Source of the DNA: Sipunculus nudus
Taxonomy: Eukaryota; Annelida; Sipuncula; Golfingiida; Sipunculidae
Assembly: GCA_026874595.1 (NCBI GenBank)
Contig: CM049306.1
Span: 65,544,019 to 65,608,018 of the forward strand
Direction: 5' to 3'
Length of the DNA stretch: 64,000 bases
In this document: one piece after another, positions 24,729 through 36,080 of the stretch
Layout: the number at the start of each line of letters is the position of its first letter
How positions within the stretch are numbered: the stretch's first letter is position 1
Notes under the pieces: model-generated
Seen by the model: the letters and a program-made list of their open reading frames with translations, nothing else
The model's database searches: none
What the model was told of the DNA's origin: nothing
Translations under genes and position numbers: made by a program

Positions 24729-25210
24729 CGCCCTATCATAATCAAATCACGATCAGATAAAAGTCTCTTTTGAATATTCTCACTTCGAATTCCCACAACG
24801 AGTTGGTCACGAAGTCTCTCATTTAAAGTTGCATCAAAATTACAGTGCGTAGCGCACTTCTTTAAAGCAGCAATATACTGAGATATAGTCTGCATTTCCG
24901 ACTGGTAGCACTTGTGAAATTTATAACGTTCAACAATCTCCAGTGGTTTTGGAGAATAGTGATTCTTCAGTGTCGTTACAAGTTCAGGCAAAGTTTTAGT
25001 GTCCGGCTTCTCCGGGTCTAATAAGGACTTAAGAACCCCGTAACAGTTACTACCAATAAGTGTCAGAAAAGACGCTACCTTTCTGTCTTCATCAGTGATA
25101 CCGTTGGCAATAAAGTATAAGTTAACTCTCTCGGAGTACGTTTCAAAGTCTGTCGCCTCTGCGTCGAAAGCCTCAATATGGCCGACCAAGCTTGCCATGG
25201 TAGCGTTCAC
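24707..25210 (-). pseudogene. gag: gag (capsid region) of the gypsy element
   Basis: The ORF of 167 codons starts with MNATMASLVGHIEAF and has the layout of retrotransposon gag capsid domains: a W/Y-rich N-terminal part (FETYSERVNLYF), then a mid-helix region (LTLIGSNCYGVLKSLL) and a C-terminal helical part (ERLRDQLVVGIRSENIQKRL). It leaves frame at about 24737-24750, after LLSDRDL. The continuing sequence is in the next frame (AVQIATSLETAAKDSREL), so one base has been lost or gained. The start codon lies about 70 bases inside the junction with the 9.55-kb insertion. Confidence 0.88.
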
Positions 25211-25687
25211 GTGCGCACAGTAAATTCACAAAAACTGAGTTGAGCAAACATGTCCTGTACACAAAAAGTCCTGACACATGACGCTACACACACGCTGTAG
25301 CTATGGGGACAGAAGCATAGGGGGTTTGCCAGATTGTGTATGTCATCAGCTACTCAGGGGGGCCCTTCTTGGTCATTTGTCACAGTGGATAACCTGGCAC
25401 ACAGAGGGAACTACTTCTCTGGCTGCTTGGGACACTGACCAGTGACCTATATACTGTTAGCTCTGGGTGTTTCTGCTTGCAGCTCAGTAGGCACAGAGCC
25501 ACTGGCCAATGTGTGAATGTATAACTGCACAAGGAGTCAAACTGCACAAGGTTCAGTTTCAACTTGCCTGTGCTTTGGAGCATTTTAAAACGGAGGGAGT
25601 GTATTCTGTATGTGTGTGTGTGTGGGGGGGGCCTCATAAATTTATATATATATATAAATTATATAACAGTGTTGTTTTTCTCCAGAG

Positions 25688-25738
<51 letters not shown>
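25688..25738. repeat. (TA)n microsatellite
   Basis: About 25 TA dinucleotides, shortly after a (TG)n-G8 stretch at 25611-25630. A second (TA)n run lies at 26216-26260. Confidence 0.97.
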
Positions 25739-25740
<2 letters not shown>

Positions 25741-25743
<3 letters not shown>

Positions 25744-26212
25744 TTTTATTGTATAAAACAAAATATAATTTTGCAGGGCAGTATTTTGACCAATTTCCTA
25801 CTAATTTAATCACATTGCAAAAGAAAAAAAAATGACCGAATATTAAATATGAATTTATAGGATCATGTGTGCCAAATTAATGATATTTATACTGTAATAT
25901 AATACATCTCCTTCAAATTTTGATAAAACTTAAGATCCGTAATCAGGTTTACTCAGTCAACCTACAGGCATGCAGGGTGTGAACAAATGAAACAAATATA
26001 TGCCTATTATAAGGCAAAAGATGTACCATTTTCAAATTTACGTGAAGTTTGAGCTGTTATTATAAGATATGTGTTACCTTGAACAATTAATATGCAGAAA
26101 ACCATGCTTGCAAAACTGACTATGATTTGTGGCAGTGACAGACGGCTGGCAAGATAGAAGGAAGATTGACAAAGCCCTATCACTTTAATTCAGTATGACT
26201 GAAAGTCAGCTT

Positions 26213-26264
<52 letters not shown>

Positions 26265-27055
26265 CTCATCTAGTATCTAGTATATATCTACCTCATCATA
26301 CTACAATAACTGATCTTATTTAACTCTTATAAGGTCAATATAACACATATAACACAGCTTTAGATTTATAAATAACTTAGATTATAGTTTGGGCTGGGGT
26401 TGTATAACATATCTATGTTTGTTAGCAGTTTCTGTGTTTCATAGTGCAACTATACAGCAGCCATATAGTTAAGTCAGTTTATAATTTGGGTTTATTTGTA
26501 TATCAAAAGATATGTGTTTCTAAGCTGAAAGTTATTGTTAACTTGTTGTAAAGAGGCTGTCCTTAACAAAGTGTAATTAGGCCTTAGATATTTAATAAAT
26601 AGTTTCTAAGACGAAGAAAAAAGTGTTGGGGAGGAGGAGGGAAAATAAAAATAAATATAATTCCCTATCAGAATGACCCTATATGAATGCGCTGATCAGC
26701 ACCATTTTTTACCTGAAAAAAGTAAATTGTTAAAAAAAGGTTTAATATTCCAGGCTGTTTAGCGTTGATATATATATTGATAACAAGGCTGTATATATAC
26801 AGTTATCATGAACGCTTATCAGCAATTATGAGTTGACTGGAATGTAGTATTTCTGTACAGAATATGAGTAATCTACAATATATTTAATGTATAATTTATT
26901 TTAAAGAAATGGGTTATCTCTTCTGACCAGCACTTTTATGAATTTTGACAACATTTTTGGCTTTATATATTGTTATGATGTGCCTTTACCTGTTTAGCAA
27001 AACAATTCTATTATTATCATATTCCCCCTGGTCTTATGAATTTTTCATCACAAAT
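25741..27055. other. AT-rich sequence, no gene
   Basis: Apart from the 26216-26260 microsatellite I see no repeat-family match and no coding signal. Confidence 0.5.
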
Positions 27056-27408
27056 TTATGATGAAACAATGGGTCACATCGCTCAGCTGAATTTTGGAAA
27101 ATATTAGTAACTACAAAATATTTTTATTTCTTTTGGTTTTTCATGAATATTATCATTTGAAAAGCTATGAGAAAATGGCCCTGCTAAAATGAAACTCTGT
27201 AAATTATAAAATAATGGACATGAACTAAACCATTTAGTGATGCAACAAGGGGAAAAAATGGGCCTACGGTAAGTTTTATATAAAAGTAACATTTCATAAA
27301 CAAATAATGTGTGAAGATAATTAAGTTTTCAAAAGTTAAACATATGGCTATATAAGTTAAAAATTAATCCCACAAAGTTTGACCAATATTCCTAATTATA
27401 ATACCAGT
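27056..27408 (+). mobile_element. F2-type element, left part, interrupted by a TIR element
   Basis: It begins AACAATGGGTCACATCGCTCAGCTG, a decayed F2-type 5' end. It is co-linear with 58078-58230 and 62225-62400, then resumes at 29405-29500, matching 62405-62520. Confidence 0.75.
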
Positions 27409-29404
27409 CAGGGTATAATTTACTTTTTCAAAATTGCCTAGCAGTGGTAGCTAATCAATTTACAAAATGATTAGCAAGTACTTCAATTTGATTAGCATGT
27501 TTGTGTGCAGGAGGTGATAGTCATTGAATTAAATATATAATTTTTTTAAACCAAGGGTTTAACCCATATACATTTCCCATTTTGGCCTTACATATTCAGT
27601 AGATAGTTTCTGGAACAAAGAAATGAAAAGAGGTGGGGAGGAGGAGGAAAAAAATAAATAAAATTCATAAGTTAAAAAAATGAAAACGACTTTTTCCATA
27701 TCAATTTTACAAATGATGAAATGAATAGATTGGAGTTTTATGTGCCCTTCTTCAGTGTCTAGTGCAAAAAAGTTTTCTCAGTATCTACAAGAGATCCTCT
27801 TTACTTTCTGAAAGGGCAGGTAAAAATACTTATGTAAAAAAATCATGACCTTTTACTTTTTTTAATATAAACTTTCATTGATTTAAATAAACTGTTAATA
27901 AATTAATCATTTTCACTAAATTAACCTTTGTGTAAAACAAATCAGACAACTTTCTTACTAAAATAGCTGGAAAGTTTAAAATGACCTGTATAGGAAACTA
28001 ATTACAAAATTAACAGTTAACTTTGAAGTTGGTTATATGGTCAGTGGAAATACAAAGCTTACAACAAATAAAAGAAAGTTCAGACAAATGAAAATAGCCA
28101 TGCAATATACCATAAAGAAAACAAACACACATTAGAGCAATGTCATCAAAGGTTCACCAGGGTCACCCAGTCAGATAGATCAAGAAAAAATAAAAGCAAA
28201 CAGCACTTTTTATTTAAAATGTCAGTGAAATCATCTTTTAGATATGATCTGTTGTCAATCATTAAAAACACCTCAGAAAAAAATATAAAGTATATCAAAT
28301 GAGGTAAAAGTTTACCCCTCAGAAATGTAAACAATTGCAAATAAAAAATCAAGCTGATATAAAAAATATTTCAAACCGAACTATATAACGATGACCATTA
28401 TTTTAGAACTTTTTGCCACAAGGTTCGCACATCTATCACTGAGAAAATGATTGGGAGCCCTTCAAGCAGCGGCTTAACGCGGTAGTGGTATAACGCGGTA
28501 TTGGCCACTCTAAATAACGCACATGCAGGTGCCTGATGCTATTTTTAGCGTTTCATTTTGTGAGAATTTGATTGACAGTATATATGCTTGTGCCGACCTT
28601 TCAGGGCTTCAGCGCGATTGGCGGTAATAGACCCCGCCCAGCAACCCCAGAAAGAGAGCCAATCAGAGATCCATAATATACTACGCGCATGCGTGTTTAC
28701 TTGGTTTCATTCATGTGATTTCATGGTGGGAAATAGTCCGTGTGCAACAGTTCTAGAGCTCACAAATGCGATGCTAAAAGCATACATACGTCGATCGGAT
28801 ACACATATTACCGAAATTAATGAATTTCCATAATTAAAACCTCGTAGTGATATGTTCACAGCCCTTTTAACGAAGATATTTAAATAAAGGTAATATAAGA
28901 AACAATTGCAAATGATAGGGATAGTTATCAGCTGATAAAAATAAAGACATAACATGAAGTTTACCCTGAAATCAAAGCAGTATAACAAAATGTCAATGAT
29001 CGAGCGTCTCTCCCTGTCGAGCGTCTCACAAAATTGAAATTAGACGGATGTCGTCATTGGCTTGACCCTTGTACCGGTGGTGGCGCATAGTGCCCATTCA
29101 GAATACCACCGTCATCCGAAAAATATGCCGATATCAGCGGTGGCGCCTAGTGGCCGTTTTAAGAAACTGTAAATACATGTGTGAACGGTCGGATGCTGCG
29201 TAATTGTCGCCGCTGAATGACGGACGCCTGTGGAATTCTTATTTTATTTTTTTAATTCAGAAGTAAATGAAATGTTCAGCACGGATTGAATTTTCATTCA
29301 ACAATGTAAGTTAGCAGTGACTGCTATGCAAATTTTCGTTTGCTTCGCAGGACTTGGAAATTGATTAGCAAACGGCGATGCGAGCCCTAATAAATTATTC
29401 CCTG
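27409..29404. mobile_element. 1,996-bp TIR element with 5-bp target duplication (hAT-like)
   Basis: The ends are CAGGGTATAATTTA (27409) and TAAATTATTCCCTG (29404), inverted with one mismatch. CCAGT flanks both (27404-27408, 29405-29409). The uninterrupted paralogue at 62400-62440 confirms the boundaries. Subterminal GATTAGC motifs recur near both ends. The interior 28430-29200 is CpG-richer, with AACGCGGTA and GGTGGCGC repeats. An 81-codon ORF at 28588-28833 has no recognised domain. CAGGG ends and a 5-bp duplication suggest a hAT5-type group, by inference. Confidence 0.82.
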
Positions 29405-29756
29405 CCAGTGTTATTCACACCTAGGCCCCCCCAACTTTAAGAGATATGAATGAAATGCTACAAGTATTTATATCTTCTTAAATCTTGTCAGCACCTTCAT
29501 TAGATTATTATATTTTATCACATTTGAATATTAGGATTAAATTCCTGAACATTTTTTTCTTTAAAAAAATCAAAATTGTCCAAGTCTCAACAAAAAGCAT
29601 TTATTTAACATTAAAATTATAAGATTCATCTTGTTTATTAGTCGTTTTTATTGAAGGGGTGGGTGGGGAAGCGGTCTCTGTTGTTACTGCTCGTTGCTGA
29701 AAAAAGTGTTAACTATAAGATCCATCTAGTTCATAGTACAGGTCTGGCTACAGAAT

Positions 29757-29779
29757 GGGGAGGGGGGGGGGGGGGGGGG
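29757..29779 (+). repeat. Poly-G tract
   Basis: GGGG-A then about 18 G. It is prone to length errors in assembly and could fold as a quadruplex. Confidence 0.95.
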
Positions 29780-29999
29780 AAGGCTCCCTGAGGTATTACC
29801 TGCAGACAGCCTGATCAAGCCCAACTCAGTGGACAGAGGGCTTGCCTTAGTGATGGGGTTACGTAACAACAGCCTGGGGAGCATAGAGAGCTGCACTGAA
29901 TGACCTACAGTGACCATAGTGGACTGCTTGACAATGCAAGGGTATACAACAAGAGCATAAAAAAAATCAATAACTAGACTAAATTTGCAGTTTTTATTT

Positions 30000-30595
30000 C
30001 AAATTTCAGAATTTTACAGATTAAATCCTTATGTGTACATGCTTTGAAAATTAAATCCACAGTACTTACAGGAAAAAAATGCAGTGGCCAAAATTGTGCA
30101 AATTTTAAGGTACCAATTTTTTATTTTTGCTAATATTTTAAAAAATTTTAAAGAATTTGATCTTATTTTGGGTATGAAATTTAATTTTGATTAATCAAAG
30201 TTATATTACTGGAAAAAAGTCCTTAGCTTTAACATGTTTTGTGTTAAGTGATCTAATATCTTTCCTGATTTTTTACAAAATATAGAGAACTATACAGAGG
30301 AATATTAATGGTAAATATGAGGAAAAACAGATGAGTGGTTTTGATATTAGTCAGTCCTGAAGTGAAAACAGGTTTTTTAAAAAAAATTGAGGTTTTTCCT
30401 TCATTTTTCAAAGGAACAAAGTTGCAAAGACCCAGTTTCGGCTTGGTAGGAGATCTTGGGGACATCTAACATTATGCCAAATTTTTTATTCTTATGTCTT
30501 ACGGTTTCAAACGTGCCACATCTAAAGACAGACGGGCGGACAACAGACAATGGACCACGACTATAGCTCAGATGACTTATAATCAGCTGAGCAAA
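30000..30595 (+). mobile_element. F2 element, 3' portion
   Basis: The body matches 8640-9270. It ends with the hairpin arms AGCTCAGATGACT / AATCAGCTGAGC at about 30565-30593, followed by AAAAACC. The distal arm has lost one T. Confidence 0.8.
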
Positions 30596-31190
30596 AACCT
30601 TTAAAGACAGAAGAAACTAACAATTTATAGTCATCTGATCAAATTTTTAAATTATAAAGCAGTAATATCTGGTGAATATCTTTTGTCTTTCATTATAATA
30701 CCAACAATGAATACACTTAAATGCAATGATTCAATTAAATATCAATACTGAAACCTATAAACATTCAGGATTAAGTTCTTTACACATATATAGACTAGAA
30801 CCAGCTACCAGTAGAAATCGTCCTCACTGAAACAGATGAACAGTTAGAAGCAGCACTAACAGCTAGCCTTTATGAGGGAGTCAAAACAATAATTCATGCA
30901 CAAAGTGCTACCCATGGAGATTGTTTCTAAGCAGTAAGAAACCTCAAACTACAAATAGATAGGTAAAAATATAAAACTTCATATATTCATTTAAATTTAC
31001 ATGAGCCCTAAATATATTGTTCCTCAATTTTTAAAATGTACAAAGTGCAAAATATGTCATTTATCTAAAATTATCTTTTTGAATTGACCTTTTGACTTTC
31101 TTAATTTTATCTAATCCTGTCACTTCAACTAAACTGTCCTGGACCTGAACAGGTTCATTTTAGATAGGTAACTAAGCAGTGTTCATTATT
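30596..31190. other. AT-rich spacer, no gene
   Basis: No family match or coding signal is recognised between the plus-strand F2 end and the inverted F2 end. Confidence 0.45.
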
Positions 31191-31415
31191 TTTAGCTCAG
31201 CTGACTACAAGGCATCTGAGCTATAGTCGTTGTCCATTATCATCTGACTGTACGTACATGTCCTTACGAATGTCCATCTGTCAGACAAGCTCATTTTGTC
31301 AAAGTTGGACCTGACCTATCAATCCGACATTCGGCATAATGTTAGATGTCCCAAAAATCTCCTAATGTACCAAAAAGTGGGTCAATATGTCTTGGTTCCT
31401 TCAAGACATTAAGGA
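31191..31415 (-). mobile_element. F2 element, 3' end, minus orientation
   Basis: TTTTTAGCTCAGCTGACTAC at 31188-31207, then GGCATCTGAGCTATAG, is an inverted F2 3' hairpin. The body continues to about 31410 and is cut by the start of the next element. Confidence 0.7.
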
Positions 31416-32930
31416 CTAGGGATCCATGGGTCTCGACGCTCAGCTGCGTTTGTCTATAAGGATATATGTTTATGAGTTTTTCCCAAATATTGGTCCTGTG
31501 ATCAGTTTGAAGCCAACCTGTCTACCCAAACTGGTGTTATCATCCATAAACTAATTTATGAATGGATGGGCTCTCTGACCTTAACCTTTGACCTAGTGGA
31601 CCAAAAATCAAAAGGAAACTTCCCCCATTGGCAGTGCACCATATGTCGATAATGGAAGGATTGAGATGAAAAGTTTGGCTTAATTTGCATCCACAATCTT
31701 TCTAAAGTAGTGGGTCCTGTGACCTTGACCTTTGATCTCATGACCACAGAATCAAAAGTTCTTACTTTAGTGGTGGGCCATATATAAGTCAAGTTTGAAA
31801 CCAATATTTCAAACCAAACTTGATGTTATCATCTGGAAACTAATATGTGGATAGATGTCCCCCATGACCTTGACCTTTGACCATGTGACCCCAAAATCCG
31901 TATGTTACTTTCACTATTGGCAGGTGAGCAACATCTGGAAGATAGAAGGTTTGGGACAGAAAGTTTGGCTAAAAATACATCAACAATCTTTTTACAGAAG
32001 TGGGTCCTGTGACCTTGACCTTTGGCCTTATGACCCCAAAATCAAAAGGGTTCTTACATTATTGGTGGGTCATATATAAGTCAAAATTGAAACCAATATG
32101 TCCATCCAAATTGGAATTATCATCCAAAAACAAATATGTGGACAGATGGGCCCCTGTGACGATGACCTTTGACCTTGTGACCCCCTAATCAATCTGGTTC
32201 TTCCCCTATTGGCAGCTCAGCTATATGTGCAAGATCGAAGGTTTTGGATGAAAAGTTTGGCTTAAAATGCATCCACAATCTTTCTAAATAAGTGGGTACT
32301 GTGACCTTGACCTTTGACCTCATGACCCGAAAATTGAACAGAATCTTCCCCTATTGGCAGTTTAGCAATATCTTGAAGATGGAAGCTTTGCGATGAAAAG
32401 TTTGGCTTGAAATGCATACACATTACTTTTAAAGAAATGAGTCCTGTGACCTTGTCCTTTGACTGTTGGACCCCAAAATTGACATGGTTCTTACTTTAGT
32501 GGCGAGTCATATATAAGTTAAGTTTGAAACCAAAAGGCCAATCTGAGTTATCATCTGGAAATTTATTTGTGAACAGATGGCCCCTGTGAGCTTGACCTTT
32601 GACCATGTGACCCCAAATTCATTTATGCTCTCCCCATATCGGCAAGTCAGCTAAATACGCAAAATGGAAAGTTTGGGATGAAAAGCTTGGCTTAAAATGC
32701 AGTCATGATCTTTTTAAATAAATGAGTCCTGTGACCTTGACCTTTGACCTCCTGACCCAAAAATCATATAGGTTCTTGCTTTAGTGGTGGGCCATATGTA
32801 AGTCGAAGTTTGTGTCAATACAACCTGAAGTTATCATCTGGAAACACATTTGTATGGAAGGACGGATGGACAGACAGACAGACAAACAGACAAACAGGGT
32901 GATGACTATATGGTATCCACTTGTGATCAA
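31416..32930 (+). mobile_element. F2-type element with nine ~145-bp DR1-bearing units
   Basis: The 5' end is GGGATCCATGGGTCTCGACGCTCAGCTG (31418-31445). The core has nine units marked by TGTGACCTTGACCTTTGACC or variants near 31569, 31718, 31864, 32008, 32155, 32300, 32445, 32586 and 32730. A (GGAC)/(AGAC)n tract lies at 32858-32897. The 3' hairpin is not recognisable, so the element may be 3'-truncated. Repeated ORFs in this interval are artefacts of the units. Confidence 0.8.
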
Positions 32931-32999
32931 TACACACACCATGTTTTAGGACACTAGATGTAATTACAGCTGAGAAACTGACATGATTGTTGTCATTTT

Positions 33000-33388
33000 A
33001 TGGTAAAAAAAATAGAAAAACATTTGTTAAAATATAAAAAAATACAGGTGGCACCACCACTTCGGGAACTGACAAAACTAGTGATGGTCAATATTCAAGG
33101 CAAGTTTTATGACAATCCGAGCATTAATTATCAAGATATTGGAGGATTTGTAGTATATTTTTTATTATTCTGGGGGGTACTTTCTAGCCCCATAGCTCCG
33201 CAGATATAGGTCACAGTGACCTAATTTCAGGTTTCCAAGGAGATTTTTTATTGACCTCTTTGGATGATCACTTAGAAGTTTCTAAGACCAGCAGTTACGA
33301 TTTGTGCCCTGCTAACGGACGGCCAGACGGACGACGGACAAAGCGCCGTTCCTATACCTCAGTTGACTTACAGTCAGCTGAACTAAAA
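33000..33388 (+). mobile_element. F2-type element, 3' portion, with a consensus IR3 palindrome
   Basis: It contains AGGTCACAGTGACCT at 33208-33222 and the phrase TTTCAGGTTTCCAAGGAGAT shared with the 48-kb array. An ACGGACGGCC tract precedes the 3' hairpin CTCAGTTGACTTACAGTCAGCTGAACT (reported in two arms: AGTTGACT / AGTCAGCTGAACT), then AAAAA. Confidence 0.75.
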
Positions 33389-34292
33389 AACCTCAATTTT
33401 CAATTAAAAAACCCATTCTCACACTTCAAAACAGCCTTTTTATAATATTGAATATAAATATATCTCTATATGTTTTATATGTACATACCAGAAATTTAGT
33501 CAGTATTGTGTAATTTCTTGAAGTTACGGGCCGCAACATAATGCACGTTTTATTTTAATCAGGAAAGATACTTACTCACTTTGCATGAGAAATGTTGAAG
33601 CTAGAGACTTTTTTCAGGGATGTAACTTAATTTGATCTAGATACAATTTTATACCAAAATTATATTTGAATTTAAATTTAATGAGTTATTAGCATGAATA
33701 TAAAATTAGTATCTTAAATTTTGCCCAACTTTGGCAATGGCACTTCTATCTTGTTAGCACTGTTGATAGAATTTTCATATCATGCACACATAAGGAGATC
33801 ATTTATTTCAATAATATGATTTAAAAAAGTCTTTTTAGATGATACTTTTAAAATTCTTAATTAATATTATATTTTGCACAATAATTGTAATTAATTATTA
33901 ATAAATAGTCAAACTCTTATATTTTTGTGCTGGTGCTACTCTTGGGTAAGGATTATCTGTAATTGTTGAATAACAGTTAACTCATTTGTAAAAAGCAAAT
34001 TTAACATGACTGATAATGGACATTTTTTCTTCTACTGCCATGTAGATAAAGTTGTAAAGCCAAGTCAAAACCAGTGTGACAAAAGCACACAATTTCCAAA
34101 TGTTAAAAATATAAATGGCATCTTTCCTATCTCCAAGGAATTTATAAAAGTCTTATATAACATGAGTTAAAAATCATCAGTTTCATAATACTGCTTATAT
34201 TACCACACAAAACGAGCATTTGCCTACCTCCTCTTCCTAATATATTATGATCATATATAACAGCAAAGTGCCATGCCCATGGGTCCCTTGTT
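33389..34292 (-). mobile_element. F2 element, minus orientation
   Basis: The reverse complement of 34265-34292 is an F2 5' end (AACAAGGGACCCATGGGCA), and the body runs leftward with F2 phrases such as GGCAAAATTTAAG to about 33390. It abuts the plus-oriented 3' end at 33388, so its own 3' hairpin is missing. Confidence 0.65.
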
Positions 34293-34863
34293 ATATGAAT
34301 CAATTAACATCACAAACTTGTTCACACAATATAATAACAGCTCAACCTTCTCTAATCTATGGATAGCTTGGATGACACTTTTCAGCCTCTGTTTGAAACA
34401 GTGGGAGTTTTGGGGGTTAAATCACTAAACCTGCCAATTAATTCTGGCCTATCTAAAAGTATTTAAGTATTATGGGAATCATGTGTAAAATTAATATCTT
34501 TTGTTACTGCAAAGCATGTTAATCAGGTATATCTAGAGAGATTTTGCTATTAAAGAAATGAATATAGGGGGACTATATTGTCCATTTGCAGTCACACTTG
34601 ATAACCTTCTGCTGACCACTGGCCAAGCAGCAGTGCCAAGCCTGCAAGCTTGACAGGGCACAGTGCTGACAGGTCAAAGTGCTTAGTGCTGAGGTTACAG
34701 CCAGATTAAAGGGTCCCCATGCTGGGTCTCAATAGCTGGCAGGGATGGAGGCTTCCTAATCACCAACCCACCCTCTCTAGTCAGAGAGGGTGGGTTCACC
34801 AGGGTAAATCTACAGCGTGTGTGTAGCGGCATGACACAGTCCAAATGACTTCACACCATCGGT

Positions 34864-34881
34864 AATCCCATTTCGTCACCA
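34864..34881 (-). other. Putative tRNA primer-binding site
   Basis: On the minus strand, three bases after the 5' LTR, the sequence TGGTGACGAAATGGGATT begins with TGG (the complement of tRNA CCA) and resembles the complement of a tRNA 3' end, with a Ser-type acceptor closest by eye. The tRNA identity is not settled. Confidence 0.65.
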
Positions 34882-34884
34882 GTT

Positions 34885-35071
34885 TGTTATGTATTTGGTT
34901 CTCGATGGCGAAACTTAGAACAGACAATCAAGACACGTTTTAACCTTAAATCCTTTAATGGCTCCAACTGCTTCTTTCCCAGAAGCGATGACGTCACATG
35001 CAGACTCGCATGACGTAGAACGCACCTTCGTGCACATTTACATAACAGAGACAGACAACACGAACATAACA
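34885..35071 (-). repeat. 5' LTR of the gypsy element
   Basis: It is identical in length to the 3' LTR with three substitutions. On its own it looks like a solo LTR, but the CTAAT duplication and the adjacent primer-binding site tie it to the coding region 9.7 kb away. Confidence 0.93.
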
Positions 35072-35240
35072 CTAATGACCCAATTTTCGGTATGGTAGGA
35101 GATTTTGGGGACATCTAATGGTATGCAAAATTTTGGATTCGTAGGTCCAACGGTTTAAAAATGTGCCCTGTTAACGCCGGACGGACGACAGACAAAGGAC
35201 CACGACTATAGCTCAGATTACTTACAGTCAGCTGAGCTAA

Positions 35241-36080
35241 AAATTTAAAAGATTTTGATCTAATTTTGGGTATACAATTTAATTTTGATTAATTAAAGTT
35301 ATATTACTGGAAAAAAGTCCCTACTTTTAACACTTTTGGTCTTAAGTGATCAAATATCTATCCTGATTTTTTTTACAAAGTCCATTATGTTTGGGCCCAT
35401 AACTTTTTTAAATTCGATAATACTGATTTAATTTCTGGCTGTACATAGGAACTATATAGAGGAATATTTATGGTAAATATGAAGAAAACCAGATGAGTGG
35501 TTTTGATATAAGGCATTCCTGGTGTGAAAATAGATTTCTAATAAAAATTGAGTTTTTTTCTTAATATCTCGAAGGAACAAACTCAACAAAGTCCTACTGA
35601 CCAAATTTTCAGCATGGTATGAGATTTTGGGGACATCTAACTATATTCCGAATTTCAGATTCGTAGGTCCAATGGTGTGGAAATGTGCCAGTCTTACGGA
35701 CAGACATCCGGACAGATGATGGACAATGGACCACGACTATAGCTGAGATGACTTATAGTCAGCTGAGCTAAAAATTTAAATTTGATTTGATAAATAATTT
35801 TGATCTAATTTTTGGTATACAATAAAATTTTTATTAAAGTTAAATTACTGGAAAAAGTTCCTAGCTTTAACATTTTTTGGTGTTAATTGACCAAATATTT
35901 TGCCTGATTTTTTACAAAGTGCAATATGTTTGGGCCCATAACTTTTATAAATTATATAATGCAGACCTAATTTCTGGCATGTACATAGGAACTATGTAGA
36001 GGAATATTTATGGTAAATATAAGGAAAAACAGATGGGTCGTTTTGATATTAGGCAGTCCTGAAGTGTGAAAATAGGTTTT
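35241..36080 (+). mobile_element. Two F2 3' parts in tandem
   Basis: Directly after one F2 tail (ending about 35238) a second F2 body begins at TTTAAAAGATTTTGATC and ends with a hairpin at about 35743-35771. A third body then starts in the same way and is interrupted at 36081 by F1, resuming at 37777-37968. Three 3' ends therefore lie head to tail. Confidence 0.75.

Larger units (their letters stand above)
25279..34831. mobile_element. 9,553-bp insertion with 22-bp terminal inverted repeats and 7-bp target duplication
   Basis: The left end is TGACGCTACACACACGCTG and on to 25300. The right end, read in reverse complement from 34831, is TGCCGCTACACACACGCTG and on. The 22-bp repeats differ at one base. 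TGACACA lies immediately outside both ends (25272-25278, 34832-34838). Excising the interval restores a continuous gypsy leader. No transposase-like ORF is present, and much of the interior is secondary insertions (F2 pieces, a hAT-like element, DR1 arrays), so the original element was probably much shorter. The superfamily is unassigned. Confidence 0.8.
20644..35071 (-). mobile_element. Ty3/gypsy LTR retrotransposon, degenerate, split by a 9.55-kb insertion
   Basis: LTRs of exactly 187 bp lie at 20644-20830 (3' LTR) and 34885-35071 (5' LTR). Both start TGTTATG and end CATAACA in plus orientation. The flanking CTAAT duplication (20639-20643, 35072-35076) shows that they belong to one insertion. 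The order on the minus strand is 5' LTR, primer-binding site, leader, gag, zinc knuckles, protease, RT, RNase H, integrase, polypurine tract, 3' LTR. Protease-RT-RH-IN order defines Ty3/gypsy. Without the insertion at 25279-34831 the element is about 4.87 kb, near the size of short-LTR Mag-lineage (Steamer-like) bivalve elements. The lineage assignment needs a phylogeny. At least five frameshifts make it non-functional as written. Confidence 0.93.

Noticed and set aside
25279-34831. Inversion breakpoints, from the inverted CGCTACACACACGCTGTAG pair
   Set aside because: TGACACA directly outside both copies and the restored gypsy leader on excision fit a TIR insertion better than an inversion.
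34885-35071. Solo LTR
   Set aside because: The CTAAT duplication on the outer side of both LTRs and the adjacent primer-binding site show that it is the 5' LTR of the 20644 element.
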